NCBI GenBank assembly: GCA_027030565.1 | Contig: JALVEU010000166.1 | Span: forward strand, 1-30,159 | Source of the DNA: Gammaproteobacteria bacterium | GTDB taxonomy: Bacteria > Pseudomonadota > Gammaproteobacteria > JAJDOJ01 | DNA length: 30,159 bases | Direction of reading: 5' to 3' | Shown here: in pieces, positions 1 through 7,650 of the stretch | Layout: each line of letters starts with the position of its first letter | Numbering within the stretch: the stretch's first letter is position 1 | Position numbers and translations under genes: made by a program | The notes under the pieces: model-generated | What the model was told of the DNA's origin: nothing | What the model saw: the letters and a program-made list of their open reading frames with translations, nothing else | Databases searched by the model: none

Positions 1-663
1 CGGCTGCAGAGCCGGAGCGCACTCCATCAACCCATGTTCCATAGCCAGGCGGATCAGCTCGGCATCGCTGCGCACGTTGAGCTTTTCCTGCATCCGGCTC
101 TTGTAGGTACTCACCGTCTTGGGCGACAGGTGGAGCGTCTCGGAGATGGCCTGCACCTTGTGTCCCTGCACGAGCATGTACAGGATCTGCATCTCCCTGG
201 GCGAGAGGGCGTCCAGGCCCGTGGCTGCCCCCCCTCCCGGCAACATGTCGAGCGCCAGGCGTTGGGCCACCTCGGCGGAGAGGTAGCGCTGGCCGCGCAT
301 TACGGTGCGGATCGCCGTGATGATCTCGTCCACCCCGCATCCCTTGCTGAGGTAGCCCAGTGCGCCGGCCTCCAGCAGGCGCCTGGGAAACGGTCCCTGG
401 TCGTGCACGGTGACGATGATCACCTTGAGGTCGGGTGCCACCCGGAGCATGCGCCGCGTGGCCTCCATGCCGCCGATCCCCGGCATGTTCACGTCCATGA
501 GTACCACGTCAGGGCGCAGCTCGCCCACCATACGAACGGCCGACTCGCCGCTATCCGCCTCGCCCACCACGACGATCCCCTCCTCCGCACTGTGGTCTTC
601 GATGAGGCGCCGAATGCCGGAGCGCACGAGATCGTGATCGTCGACGAGCAGGAGTCTGATCAT
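1..663 (-). CDS. LuxR-family response regulator, GacA/UvrY-like (3' end beyond window)
   Basis: This is a two-component response regulator that probably activates transcription after phosphorylation by a BarA/GacS-type kinase. From the ATG at 663 the frame is open to the window edge (221 codons, no stop seen; GacA/UvrY proteins are about 210-220 aa, so the end is close). The receiver domain starts MIRLLLVDDHDLVRSGIRRL, with the acidic pair at residues 8-9, the phospho-acceptor Asp in VVLMDVNMPGIGG, and a switch Thr/Lys pair (VTVHD, LSKG). The C-terminal LuxR helix-turn-helix reads ALSPREMQIL to SPKTVSTYKSRMQEKL. The closeness of the receiver segment to GacA is seen; calling it the GacA orthologue is inference, because other NarL/FixJ regulators look alike. 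In many gammaproteobacteria uvrC follows gacA, so uvrC may lie just off the left edge. The SD is weak. Confidence 0.88.
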   Translation of the reverse strand, partial: MIRLLLVDDHDLVRSGIRRLIEDHSAEEGIVVVGEADSGESAVRMVGELRPDVVLMDVNMPGIGGMEATRRMLRVAPDLKVIIVTVHDQGPFPRRLLEAGALGYLSKGCGVDEIITAIRTVMRGQRYLSAEVAQRLALDMLPGGGAATGLDALSPREMQILYMLVQGHKVQAISETLHLSPKTVSTYKSRMQEKLNVRSDAELIRLAMEHGLMECAPALQP

Positions 664-735
664 GTGGGGTTCACAGCCTGATGTGGGGATTCGCTGGCAT
701 CACCGGGCCTTCCGGCACACGGGCGTACTTGCCGC

Positions 736-746
736 ATTCACTGAAT
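736..746. promoter_or_regulatory. 11-nt palindrome upstream of the response regulator
   Basis: ATTCA-C-TGAAT is a perfect inverted repeat about 75 nt upstream of the response-regulator start, in the 137-nt gap after the CYTH gene. A small hairpin (CCCCTG, 3-nt loop, CAGGGG; 757-771) lies beside it but has no U-run. An operator is possible; no binding protein can be named. Confidence 0.2.
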
Positions 747-800
747 CAAGGATGTACCCCTGAAGCAGGGGGAGCCGCAATCGCCGTCTGACGAAGCGCC

Positions 801-1295
801 TCAGTTTTCGGCCGAAGCGCTCTCTGTACCCCACCGGCTGTAGGGGTGGGTGACGAGATTGACGTTGTAGTACCGGGCGTCGTGGGAGACCTCTGGGCCG
901 ACCCAGGGCGGCAGCGGAAAGGCCTGGTCCTCCGCCTCTAGCTCGATCTCGGCCACCACCAGGCCCGCGTTCTCGCCCTCGAACACGTCCACCTCCCAGT
1001 TCCACCCCATCCACCGCACATCATGGCGGACCTTTTCGATCAGCGGGTGTTCGCAGAGGGCGTCCAGCATCTCGTCGGCCTCCTCCGGGGGGATCCGGTA
1101 CTCGTACTCGGCACGGCGCACGTTCAGCCCCGCACTCTTGATGTTGAGGCGGGCGTCCTTTCCGGCAACACGCACCCGGACCGAGCAACGTGCGTTGTTG
1201 GCCAGATATCCCTGCCGGTAGCGGACACTGCGGACCATGTGGGCACGCCAGTCCTCACTCACCACCACAAACTTGCGTTCGATCTCGGTAGGCAA
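801..1295 (-). CDS. CYTH-domain protein (inorganic triphosphatase / TTM family)
   Basis: This is a single-domain CYTH protein of 164 aa, of the triphosphate tunnel metalloenzyme family. Small bacterial members usually hydrolyse tripolyphosphate or other triphosphates with Mg2+; the substrate here is unknown. The N-terminal signature is E4-I-E6-R-K8, the ExExK metal/phosphate motif, followed by the strands YRQGYL, SVRVRV and EYEYRIP and the acidic VVAEIELEAED near residues 113-123. The start is chosen as TTG at 1295: a clear SD (GGAGGAA at 1304-1310) sits about 8 nt upstream, and family members begin with M-x-x-EIERKF. A GTG/ATG start further upstream would add 24 residues unlike the family. 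It lies 68 nt downstream of fabH on the same strand and is probably the last gene of that operon. Confidence 0.85.
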   Translation of the reverse strand: MPTEIERKFVVVSEDWRAHMVRSVRYRQGYLANNARCSVRVRVAGKDARLNIKSAGLNVRRAEYEYRIPPEEADEMLDALCEHPLIEKVRHDVRWMGWNWEVDVFEGENAGLVVAEIELEAEDQAFPLPPWVGPEVSHDARYYNVNLVTHPYSRWGTESASAEN

Positions 1296-1363
1296 GCGCC
1301 CCGTTCCTCCTAGAAAAGCCGGCTCATCGGTCGCCGCCCAAACAAAAACCCGTGCGGCTCGGC

Positions 1364-2338
1364 TCAATAGCGCACCAGGGCCGAGCCCCAGGTGAACCCG
1401 CCCCCGAAGGCCTCCATGAGGAGCAGTTCTCCACGCCGGATGCGTCCGTCGCGCACTGCCACGTCCAGGGCGAGCGGAATCGACGCTGCCGAAGTGTTGG
1501 CATGCTCGTGCACCGTGACCACCACGCGCGCCATGGGCAGTGAAAGCTTGCGGGCCGTCGCCTCGATGATCCGGTGATTGGCCTGATGAGGCACCAGCCA
1601 GTCCACGTCGGACCGGGCGATGCCGTTGTGCTCCAGTGTCTCGTCAACGATACGCCCCAGGGTGTTGACCGCCATGCGAAATACCTCGTTGCCGCGCATC
1701 TCGATATAGGCCTCGCCCTGACGCAATCGGTCGTAGCCCTGGGAGACCCCATACGGCACCGTGAGCAGATCGGCATAGTCCCCGTCGGCGTGCAGTTGGG
1801 TGGAATACACGCCCGGAGCCGTTGCGGCCTCCAACACCACCGCCCCAGCCCCGTCACCGAACAGCACACAGGTGGAGCGGTCCGTCCAGTCGATGAGACG
1901 TGAGAGGGTCTCGGCACCCACCACCAATGCGAGTGTGGCTTGGCCGGCACGGATGAAGTTGTCGGCCACCGCCAAGGCGTAGATGAAGCCGGTACACACC
2001 GCCTGCACGTCGAACGCGGCACAGCCGTGCACCCCCAGCTTCTGCTGCAACAGGCAGGCGGTGCTTGGGAACACCCGATCGGGCGTGGTGGTGGCCATGA
2101 CGATGAGATCGAGATCCGCAGCGCGGCGACCCGCAGCCTCCAGTGCCTGGCGGGCTGCGGCCAATGCCAGATCGCTGGTGTCTTCCCCGGGGCCGGCGAT
2201 GTGGCGCTTCTTGATCCCCGTGCGCTGCGTGATCCATTCGTCGGAGGTCTCCACCAGCAGCTCGAGGTCGTGATTGGTCATCACCGTCTCCGGGAGATAG
2301 CTCCCGGTACCCAGGATGCGCGCGTACCGGCCGCTCAT
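1364..2338 (-). CDS. fabH: 3-oxoacyl-ACP synthase III (KAS III)
   Basis: FabH condenses acetyl-CoA with malonyl-ACP to start fatty acid synthesis in the cytoplasm. The 324-aa product is normal length. The catalytic triad is visible: C115 in QAVCTGFIYAL, H251 in VPHQANHRII (the ACP-binding QANxRI motif), and N281 in EHANTSAASIPLAL. It begins with ATG at 2338, which overlaps the plsX stop by 4 bases (ATGA), so the two are translationally coupled. Only a CYTH gene and then a response regulator follow; the usual fabD-fabG-acpP-fabF are absent here. Confidence 0.97.
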   Translation of the reverse strand: MSGRYARILGTGSYLPETVMTNHDLELLVETSDEWITQRTGIKKRHIAGPGEDTSDLALAAARQALEAAGRRAADLDLIVMATTTPDRVFPSTACLLQQKLGVHGCAAFDVQAVCTGFIYALAVADNFIRAGQATLALVVGAETLSRLIDWTDRSTCVLFGDGAGAVVLEAATAPGVYSTQLHADGDYADLLTVPYGVSQGYDRLRQGEAYIEMRGNEVFRMAVNTLGRIVDETLEHNGIARSDVDWLVPHQANHRIIEATARKLSLPMARVVVTVHEHANTSAASIPLALDVAVRDGRIRRGELLLMEAFGGGFTWGSALVRY

Positions 2339-3363
2339 GCCGCGGACCCGTGACGGAGCAGCTCATGCACGCTCTCGGCGATTCGCTCGGGCACCCGAGC
2401 GGCCGCCTCCAGACCCGCAATGTGGATCGCATTGGCGAAGGCCATCCGGTCGGCGCCCCCGTGGCTCTTCACCACCACCCCACGCAGGCCTACCAGACTG
2501 GCCCCGTTGTAACGCCGCGGATCCACCTGGTCGAGCACGTTTCGCAGCACCGGGGTCGCCACGAGGGCAGCGGCACGGGTCAGCAGGTTGCGCCGGAAGC
2601 CCTCCTTGAGCAGCTGGGTGATGAGCTTGGCGACCCCCTCACTGCTCTTCAGAGAGACGTTGCCCACGAAACCGTCGCTGACCACCACGTCCACGTCGCC
2701 GCAATAGATGTGATCACCCTCCACGTAGCCGATATAGTTGAGGGGACTGCGCTCCAGCAGCGCATTGGCCTCCTTGACCTGCTCATTGCCCTTGATTGCC
2801 TCCTGCCCCACGTTGAGCAGGCCCACCCGCGGACGACGCAGACCGGACATGTGCTCCACCAGCACTGACCCCATCACCGCGAACTGCAGGAGATGCTCGG
2901 CCTTGCAATCCACGTTGGCCCCGAGGTCCAGCATGTGCGTGTGGCCGTTGCGCGATGGCAAGGCCGTCATGATGGCAGGACGGTCGATGCCAGGCAGCGT
3001 CTTGAGTACGAACCGGCCGGTGGCCATCAGGGCGCCCGTGTTGCCGGCGCTCACCGCCGCATCGGCCGTCCCCGCCCTGACCAGGTCGATGGCCACCCGC
3101 ATGGACGAGTCCTTCTTGCTCCGCAGGGCCTGGGCGGGCGGCTCGTCCATGCCCACCACCTGCGAGGCGTGGTGGACCTGGATCTGTTTGATGTGCCTGG
3201 CGCCTTGGGCCTCGAGTTCACGGTGTATCCGCGCTGCGTCCCCCACCAGGAGCAGATCCAGATGGGGATGCGTGCGCGCGATGTCGCAGGCAGCCGGTAC
3301 CGTGACGCCCGGGCCGACATCACCGCCCATGGCGTCCACCGAAACGGTCACACGCCGGCTCAT
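2335..3363 (-). CDS. plsX: Phosphate acyltransferase PlsX
   Basis: PlsX converts acyl-ACP to acyl-phosphate, the acyl donor for PlsY in phospholipid synthesis; it is a peripheral membrane enzyme. The 342-aa protein has the typical opening VSVDAMGGDVGP, the SAGNTGALMA segment, the LLNVGQEAIKGNE motif, VDVVVSDGFVGNV, and the C-terminal GLRGVVVKSHGGAD. It lies 69 nt downstream of rpmF and overlaps fabH by 4 bases, the standard rpmF-plsX-fabH order. No strong SD is visible before the ATG at 3363, so its translation may rely on ribosomes arriving from rpmF. Confidence 0.97.
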   Translation of the reverse strand: MSRRVTVSVDAMGGDVGPGVTVPAACDIARTHPHLDLLLVGDAARIHRELEAQGARHIKQIQVHHASQVVGMDEPPAQALRSKKDSSMRVAIDLVRAGTADAAVSAGNTGALMATGRFVLKTLPGIDRPAIMTALPSRNGHTHMLDLGANVDCKAEHLLQFAVMGSVLVEHMSGLRRPRVGLLNVGQEAIKGNEQVKEANALLERSPLNYIGYVEGDHIYCGDVDVVVSDGFVGNVSLKSSEGVAKLITQLLKEGFRRNLLTRAAALVATPVLRNVLDQVDPRRYNGASLVGLRGVVVKSHGGADRMAFANAIHIAGLEAAARVPERIAESVHELLRHGSAA

Positions 3364-3432
3364 ACGGCGATGCGGCCGGTCAGCCGGATGTCGACGGAGA
3401 CCACGACCGTGCCACGCGGGTCAGGCGTTGCA

Positions 3433-3624
3433 CTACTCTTCGTCTACGTCTTCGGGACGCACGATCACCTGACGCCCTTTGTAGAAGCCGTCGGGCGTGA
3501 CGTGGTGCCGGAGATGGATCTCCCCCGTGGTTGGATCGATGGAAAGGGTGGGGGCCCTGAGCGCATCGTGTGCGCGCCGCATACCTCGCCTCGAACGCGT
3601 CTTGCGCCTCTGTTGGACTGCCAT
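3433..3624 (-). CDS. rpmF: 50S ribosomal protein L32
   Basis: L32 is a small component of the large ribosomal subunit. The 63-aa sequence begins MAVQQRRKTRSRRGMRRAHD and continues with LSIDPTTGEIHLRHHV, both diagnostic for gammaproteobacterial L32. It has no cysteine, so it is the zinc-independent form usual in this class. The start at 3624 is set by the conserved MAVQQ and by a good SD (AAGGAG, 3635-3640). It lies between yceD and plsX in the conserved operon, which ties ribosome and phospholipid synthesis together. Confidence 0.97.
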   Translation of the reverse strand: MAVQQRRKTRSRRGMRRAHDALRAPTLSIDPTTGEIHLRHHVTPDGFYKGRQVIVRPEDVDEE

Positions 3625-3712
3625 GGCCGCTCGTCTCCTTAGACCAATAACCAGAAAAAACAACACCCCGGCGATCCCGTCCCATCCATTCGGACAACGG
3701 ACACCGAGGGGC

Positions 3713-4267
3713 TCACCGCTCGTTCTTGCGTAACGCTTCCAGGACCTGAAACGGGCTCTCGCGCCGTGGCGCGGCATTCCCCAAGGCCTCCAGCCGGGCC
3801 AGGGCCTCGGCGTCACACTGCCTGCGGTCCTCGTGCTTGGGGACCAGGGGCACTGCCAGCAGGAGCTCGTCTTCGATCAGCCCCGCCAGGGACAGCTGAG
3901 CGCCCCGGTCCAGCTCAATGGTCTCGTAGTCCTCCTGCAGGCGTACGGCCTCCCGCTGCGAACGCGCCACTGCGACGAGCAGCTCGGCCCCGACCGGCAG
4001 AACCAGCTCGCCCAGGCAACGTTGACAGGTCACGGCGATCTCTGCCGTGACGTCGCCAGCGATGAGGACCGCGCCACCGGGTTCCCGGTAGGCACGGAAC
4101 CGAACTTCCACGTCCGGGGAGACACCCCGCACGCCGCAATACTCCAGGCGACCCAGGTCCACCCACTGGGCCCGGCCGCCGAGGATGCGACCGGAGTCGG
4201 CCAGTGCGTCGGGGTCGATCCGGAGCGGAAGCCGTGCGCCCGACTGGTGCTTGTTCCGTGACGTCAT
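3713..4267 (-). CDS. yceD: 23S rRNA accumulation protein YceD (DUF177)
   Basis: YceD-family proteins are needed for normal 23S rRNA levels in E. coli and plants; the molecular role is not fully known. The 184-aa product has the LPLRIDPDALA opening, the CxxC pair C81/C84 in VTCQRCLGEL, and a later RRQCDAEAL cysteine, all characteristic of DUF177. It is the first gene of the yceD-rpmF-plsX-fabH operon. The ATG at 4267 has no SD (it is preceded by a T-run), and the promoter at 4286-4314 would start transcription only about 12 nt upstream, so translation is near-leaderless. The open frame extends further upstream, but that part lies before the promoter. Confidence 0.93.
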   Translation of the reverse strand: MTSRNKHQSGARLPLRIDPDALADSGRILGGRAQWVDLGRLEYCGVRGVSPDVEVRFRAYREPGGAVLIAGDVTAEIAVTCQRCLGELVLPVGAELLVAVARSQREAVRLQEDYETIELDRGAQLSLAGLIEDELLLAVPLVPKHEDRRQCDAEALARLEALGNAAPRRESPFQVLEALRKNER

Positions 4268-4285
4268 AGAAAAAATAAGCGAGTC

Positions 4286-4314
4286 ATTGTAGTGATCCAA
4301 TCGTATGGAGTCAA
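4286..4314 (-). promoter_or_regulatory. sigma70 promoter of the yceD-rpmF-plsX-fabH operon
   Basis: Reading the minus strand, the -35 is TTGACT (4309-4314), the spacer is 17 nt, and the -10 is TACAAT (4286-4291). Five of six bases match consensus at each element. Transcription would start near 4279, 12 nt before the yceD ATG. Confidence 0.75.
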
Positions 4315-4351
4315 AACGGCTGGAGCCTCGATCGTGCACGTGGCCCTCCAC

Positions 4352-4380
4352 TTGACGGCCCGCGGGCGCTCCACTACAAA
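4352..4380 (+). promoter_or_regulatory. sigma70 promoter of yceF
   Basis: The -35 is TTGACG (4352-4357), the spacer 17 nt, and the -10 TACAAA (4375-4380). The start is expected near 4387. This excludes the in-frame ATG at 4380 as a start codon and favours the ATG at 4413. It is back-to-back with the yceD promoter, the two -35 boxes being 37 nt apart. Confidence 0.6.
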
Positions 4381-4412
4381 TGCCTGTCCCCGTCCCGCCG
4401 AGCAGCTCACTC

Positions 4413-4994
4413 ATGCGTACCCTGGTGCTGGCCTCCAGCTCCCCATACCGCCGCGCGTTGCTGCAGCGGCTCGGCGTGGCGTTTCGGACCGCGCGTCCGG
4501 AAGTAGACGAGACACCGCTGCCGGGAGAACCGCCCGCCGCCCTGGTACGCCGCCTGGCCGAGGCCAAGGCCAGGGCCCTGGCCGAGCGATTCCCCGAGGC
4601 GCTGATCATCGGATCCGACCAGTGCGCGGTGACCGACGAATCCCGGATCCTGGGCAAACCTGGCGACTTCGAACACGCCTACGCGCAGCTGCGGGCGCTG
4701 TCGGGGCGCAGCGTGCGGTTCCTCACCGGCTTGTGTCTGTTGGAGGCCTCCACCGGCACGGTCCAGTTGGACGTGGTTCCATTCCTGGTGGAGTTCCGCC
4801 ACCTCTCCGACGCACAGATCCGCCGCTACCTGCAGCGCGAGCGGCCCTTCGACTGCGCAGGCAGCTTCCGCTCCGAGGGCCTCGGCATCGCGCTGTTCCG
4901 CAGAATGCAGGGCGACGACCCCAACGCCCTGATAGGCCTGCCGCTCATCCGACTCGTGGACATGCTCGAAGCCGCCGGACAGCCGGTGCTGTGA
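4413..4994 (+). CDS. yceF: Maf-family nucleotide pyrophosphatase, YceF type (m7GTP pyrophosphatase)
   Basis: Maf proteins hydrolyse modified nucleoside triphosphates. The YceF subgroup acts on 7-methyl-GTP and so keeps it out of RNA. The 193-aa protein begins MRTLVLASSSPYRRALL (the phosphate-binding SSSPxR), followed by EVDET, the catalytic Asp69 in IIGSDQ, GKP, and the conserved tail CAGSFRSEGLGIALF and DPNALIGLPLI. It matches YceF better than the YhdE/dTTP-UTP subgroup (GSDQ, FRSEG). The start is ATG 4413, because an alternative in-frame ATG at 4380 falls inside the -10 box. It is divergent from yceD, the arrangement also found in E. coli, and convergent with sppA. Confidence 0.93.
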   Translation: MRTLVLASSSPYRRALLQRLGVAFRTARPEVDETPLPGEPPAALVRRLAEAKARALAERFPEALIIGSDQCAVTDESRILGKPGDFEHAYAQLRALSGRSVRFLTGLCLLEASTGTVQLDVVPFLVEFRHLSDAQIRRYLQRERPFDCAGSFRSEGLGIALFRRMQGDDPNALIGLPLIRLVDMLEAAGQPVL

Positions 4995-5016
4995 TCCGCG
5001 TCTCCCTACCACCTGC

Positions 5017-5964
5017 CTATTGGAGGGTCAGGCTGCGCAGGCGTTCCTCCACCCGGACCGCCAAGGCGGCCCCGATGCGGTCGCTCAGGCGCTCCCACCA
5101 GTCGCGCTTGTGCGTGAAGTCCCGCGTCTTTTCGACCCCGATGACCTCACGCGCCACGGTGGCCTCGTCGGCGAATCCGTCGATCAGACCCAGCCGTTTG
5201 GCCTCCTCGCCGGTCCAGAACAGGCCGGAGAACAGGTTCGGGTCGTCGGCCAGGCGGTCTCCGCGCCCCGCCTTGACGGCCGCGATGAACTGCTGGTGCA
5301 CCGATTCGAGCAATGCCTTCACGTGGGCGACCTCGTCGGGCTTCAAAGGCAGGAAGGGATCCAGGAACCCCTTGTGCTCCCCGGCCGTGAACAGACGCCG
5401 CTCCATGCCCAGCTTGTGCAGCGTCCCGACCAGACCGAAGCTGTCCAGACGCACCCCGATGGAACCGACGATGCTCGCCCGGTTGGCGTAGATCTCGTCG
5501 GCGGCCACCGCGATATAGTATGCGCCCGAGGCGGCCGCATCCGTCACCACCGCCACCACCGGAACGTCCGGATGTGCCTTGCGCAGACGTTGGATCTCGT
5601 CGTGCACCAGCGCGGACTGCACTGCGCTGCCACCGGGGCTGTTGATGCGCAGGATCACCCCTCGCGTACCGTCGTCTTCGAAGGCAGCCTTCAGGCCCTT
5701 GATGACGTCGCGGGCGTTGGCCGCGGCGCCGTCGGCGATCAGGCCCCGGATCTGCACCACGGCCGTGTGCTCACCTGTCAGATCCCCCTGCCAATCGCCA
5801 CCCCGCCACCACAGGAGCGTGAGCACGGCCACGTAGAGGAACAGGAGGCTGCGGAAGAAGACGTTCCAGCGGCGCGTCCGGCGCCGCTCTTTGAGCGCCT
5901 CGCGCGCCAGCTCCTCGACGAGCTCGCGCTCCCAGCCCTCCTCTCGGTCCGAGCTCCCGCTCAC
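5017..5964 (-). CDS. sppA: Signal peptide peptidase SppA, short S49 type
   Basis: This membrane-bound serine protease digests cleaved signal peptides. The 315-aa length fits the single-domain (36 kDa) SppA type rather than the 67K E. coli enzyme. A charged cytoplasmic N-terminus is followed by one membrane segment at about residues 37-53 (VFFRSLLFLYVAVLTLLWW). The ClpP-like fold shows INSPGGSAVQS (oxyanion region), the nucleophile S146 in AAASGAYYIA, and the general base K198 in AGEHKGFLDPF. The start is GTG at 5964, overlapping the stop of the HAD gene (GTGA), with a GGGGGA SD upstream. It is the last gene of rluC-HAD-sppA. Confidence 0.95.
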   Translation of the reverse strand: MSGSSDREEGWERELVEELAREALKERRRTRRWNVFFRSLLFLYVAVLTLLWWRGGDWQGDLTGEHTAVVQIRGLIADGAAANARDVIKGLKAAFEDDGTRGVILRINSPGGSAVQSALVHDEIQRLRKAHPDVPVVAVVTDAAASGAYYIAVAADEIYANRASIVGSIGVRLDSFGLVGTLHKLGMERRLFTAGEHKGFLDPFLPLKPDEVAHVKALLESVHQQFIAAVKAGRGDRLADDPNLFSGLFWTGEEAKRLGLIDGFADEATVAREVIGVEKTRDFTHKRDWWERLSDRIGAALAVRVEERLRSLTLQ

Positions 5965-6668
5965 GGTCGTCCCCCGCAGGCGAGCCGGCCGCTGGACCCG
6001 GCACCGGCGGTGCGTGCGAGCCAGCCGGGTAGTTGCCTCAGGTCGGAGAGCAGCGCCACCGGCGCCTGCTCACGCAGGCGCGCGGCCTCATGCACCCCGC
6101 AGGTGAGGCCCAGGCCGTCCACACCGGCGCTCCTCGCCATTTGGAGGTCATACACCGTATCGCCGATCATCAGCGTCTCCTCGGACGTCACACACAACTC
6201 CCGCATCAGTTCCAGCAGCATGTGGGGATGAGGCTTGGAGCGGCTCTCGTCGGCACAGCGGCTGGCATGGAACCAGCGCCCCAGGCCAGTCTCGCGGAAG
6301 CCACGCTCTAGCCCCCGCCGCGACTTGCCGGTGGCCACCGCGAGCCGATAGCCGGCCTCGTGCAGGGAGGCGATCACCTCTGCGACACCCGGGAATGGGG
6401 GGCTGGGCTCCGCATCCCTGGCCAGATAGCACGCCCGATACGCATCGATGAGGCTCGCGACGAAGCGTTCGTCGGCACCCGGAAACAATGCCAGCACCGC
6501 TTCCCGCAGACCCAGTCCGATGATGTCACGGATCTGGGCGGCACTGCGCGCCGGAGCGCCCACTGCGGCGATGGCCGCACGCACGCAAGAGACGATGCGT
6601 CGCTCGGAATCCACGAGCGTGCCGTCCCAGTCGAAGACCAGGAGCCGGTAACCATAGCCGGCGGTCAC
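5961..6668 (-). CDS. HAD-superfamily phosphatase, phosphoglycolate-phosphatase-like
   Basis: This is a cytoplasmic HAD hydrolase of 235 aa with a cap domain (subclass I). Motif I is FDWDGTLVDS (nucleophile D13, acid D15), motif II has T113 in VATGKSRRG, motif III is K145 in SKPHP, and motif IV is GDTVYD (D170, D174). The overall form is that of Gph/PGP proteins, but the substrate cannot be read from sequence. It sits between rluC and sppA, a place held by an uncharacterised HAD gene in Pseudomonas and other gammaproteobacteria. The start is GTG at 6668, overlapping the rluC stop (GTGA). Confidence 0.92.
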   Translation of the reverse strand: MTAGYGYRLLVFDWDGTLVDSERRIVSCVRAAIAAVGAPARSAAQIRDIIGLGLREAVLALFPGADERFVASLIDAYRACYLARDAEPSPPFPGVAEVIASLHEAGYRLAVATGKSRRGLERGFRETGLGRWFHASRCADESRSKPHPHMLLELMRELCVTSEETLMIGDTVYDLQMARSAGVDGLGLTCGVHEAARLREQAPVALLSDLRQLPGWLARTAGAGSSGRLACGGRP

Positions 6669-7633
6669 GGTGCCCCCTCCGCGGTCTGCACCACTGCGTC
6701 CAGCTCCGGCGGCAGCGGCGTCCGGATCTCGTAGTGGGACCCGTCCCAGTCGAAGGCCAGGCGTTCCGCATGCAGGAACAGGCGTCGCAGGCCGCGCCGC
6801 CGCCAGGCGCGATTGGCCGTGAAGTCCCCGTAGCGAGGGTCACCGAGTACCGGGTGTCCCGAGTGCGCGGCATGGACTCGAATCTGATGCATTCGACCCG
6901 TATGCAGGCGCACCCGGACCAGTGTCGCCCCGTCCAGGTGCCGGAGCACGGCGAACTCGCTCACCGCGGGTTTCCCTCCCGTATCCACGCGCACTTCACC
7001 GCGGCGGCGCGCAAGGGACATCGAAACACGCCACCGGTCCTCGGTGACGTTTCCTGCGAGCAGGGCTTGATACACCTTGACCACTTCTCCATGACGGAGT
7101 GCATCCTGGAACCCCAGTAAGGCACGGCGGTGCTTGGCCAGCACCAGAACGCCGCTGGTCTCGCGATCGAGGCGATGGGCCAGCGACAGCTGGGTCAACT
7201 CCGGGCGGTACCGGCTCAACAGTTCGATGATACCCCAGGGATTGCCCGTCCCGCCGTGAACCGGCACCCCTCCCGGCTTGTCCAAAAACATGAAATGAGC
7301 GTCCTCCCGGAGGACCGCCGCGACCACCCGGCGCATCAACCCGGGCGGCGGGGACGGTCCGGAACGGGGCGTGGCGGTGCGCACCGGGGGCAGGCGCAAC
7401 CGGTCCCCGGATCGGAGGCGGTAGTGGGCACGGATGCGTCCGCCGTTGATGCGCACCTGTCCGCTGCGCAGGAGCCGGTAGATATGGCTTCTGGGTACAC
7501 CGCGCAGGTGGCGGTGGAGGAAGTTGTCGATACGCTGGCCCTCGGCCGCGGCGCCGACGGTCAGCCACTGTACACCGTTGGACCGGTCCGGAGCGGATAG
7601 GGCGCAGGGCGTGGATTTGATGCTTTTCGACAT
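6665..7633 (-). CDS. rluC: 23S rRNA pseudouridine synthase RluC
   Basis: RluC makes pseudouridine at positions 955, 2504 and 2580 of 23S rRNA (E. coli numbering). The 322-aa protein has an N-terminal S4 RNA-binding domain (about 33-80: QRIDNFLHRHLRGVPRSHIYRLLR), then the RluA-type catalytic domain with D156 in LAHRLDRETSGVLV and the conserved VRLHTGRMHQIRVH and HPVLGDPRYG. The ATG at 7633 is accepted because the N-terminal length matches other RluC proteins, but no SD is visible and it lies within the rne promoter, so the start is uncertain. RluC is divergent from rne, as in E. coli and Pseudomonas, and coupled to the HAD gene. Confidence 0.94.
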   Translation of the reverse strand: MSKSIKSTPCALSAPDRSNGVQWLTVGAAAEGQRIDNFLHRHLRGVPRSHIYRLLRSGQVRINGGRIRAHYRLRSGDRLRLPPVRTATPRSGPSPPPGLMRRVVAAVLREDAHFMFLDKPGGVPVHGGTGNPWGIIELLSRYRPELTQLSLAHRLDRETSGVLVLAKHRRALLGFQDALRHGEVVKVYQALLAGNVTEDRWRVSMSLARRRGEVRVDTGGKPAVSEFAVLRHLDGATLVRVRLHTGRMHQIRVHAAHSGHPVLGDPRYGDFTANRAWRRRGLRRLFLHAERLAFDWDGSHYEIRTPLPPELDAVVQTAEGAP

Positions 7634-7644
7634 GCTGTTATATT
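7617..7644 (+). promoter_or_regulatory. Likely sigma70 promoter of rne
   Basis: The -35 is TTGATG (7617-7622), the spacer 16 nt, and the -10 TATATT (7639-7644); a shifted -10 TATTCT (7641-7646) gives an 18-nt spacer. Transcription would begin near 7651 and leave a leader of about 480 nt. The site overlaps the start codon of divergent rluC. Confidence 0.55.
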
Positions 7645-7650
7645 CTACGG

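Noticed and set aside
34..681. 215-codon open frame on the plus strand opposite the response regulator
   Set aside because: The minus strand encodes a clear receiver plus LuxR domain over the same bases; the plus-strand product is His-rich without motifs.
757..771. Terminator of the fabH-CYTH operon
   Set aside because: The 6-bp stem has a 3-nt loop and no U-run on the minus strand.
4380..4412. Upstream ATG (4380) as the yceF start
   Set aside because: It lies inside the -10 box of the likely promoter and adds a Pro/Ser-rich stretch absent from the family.
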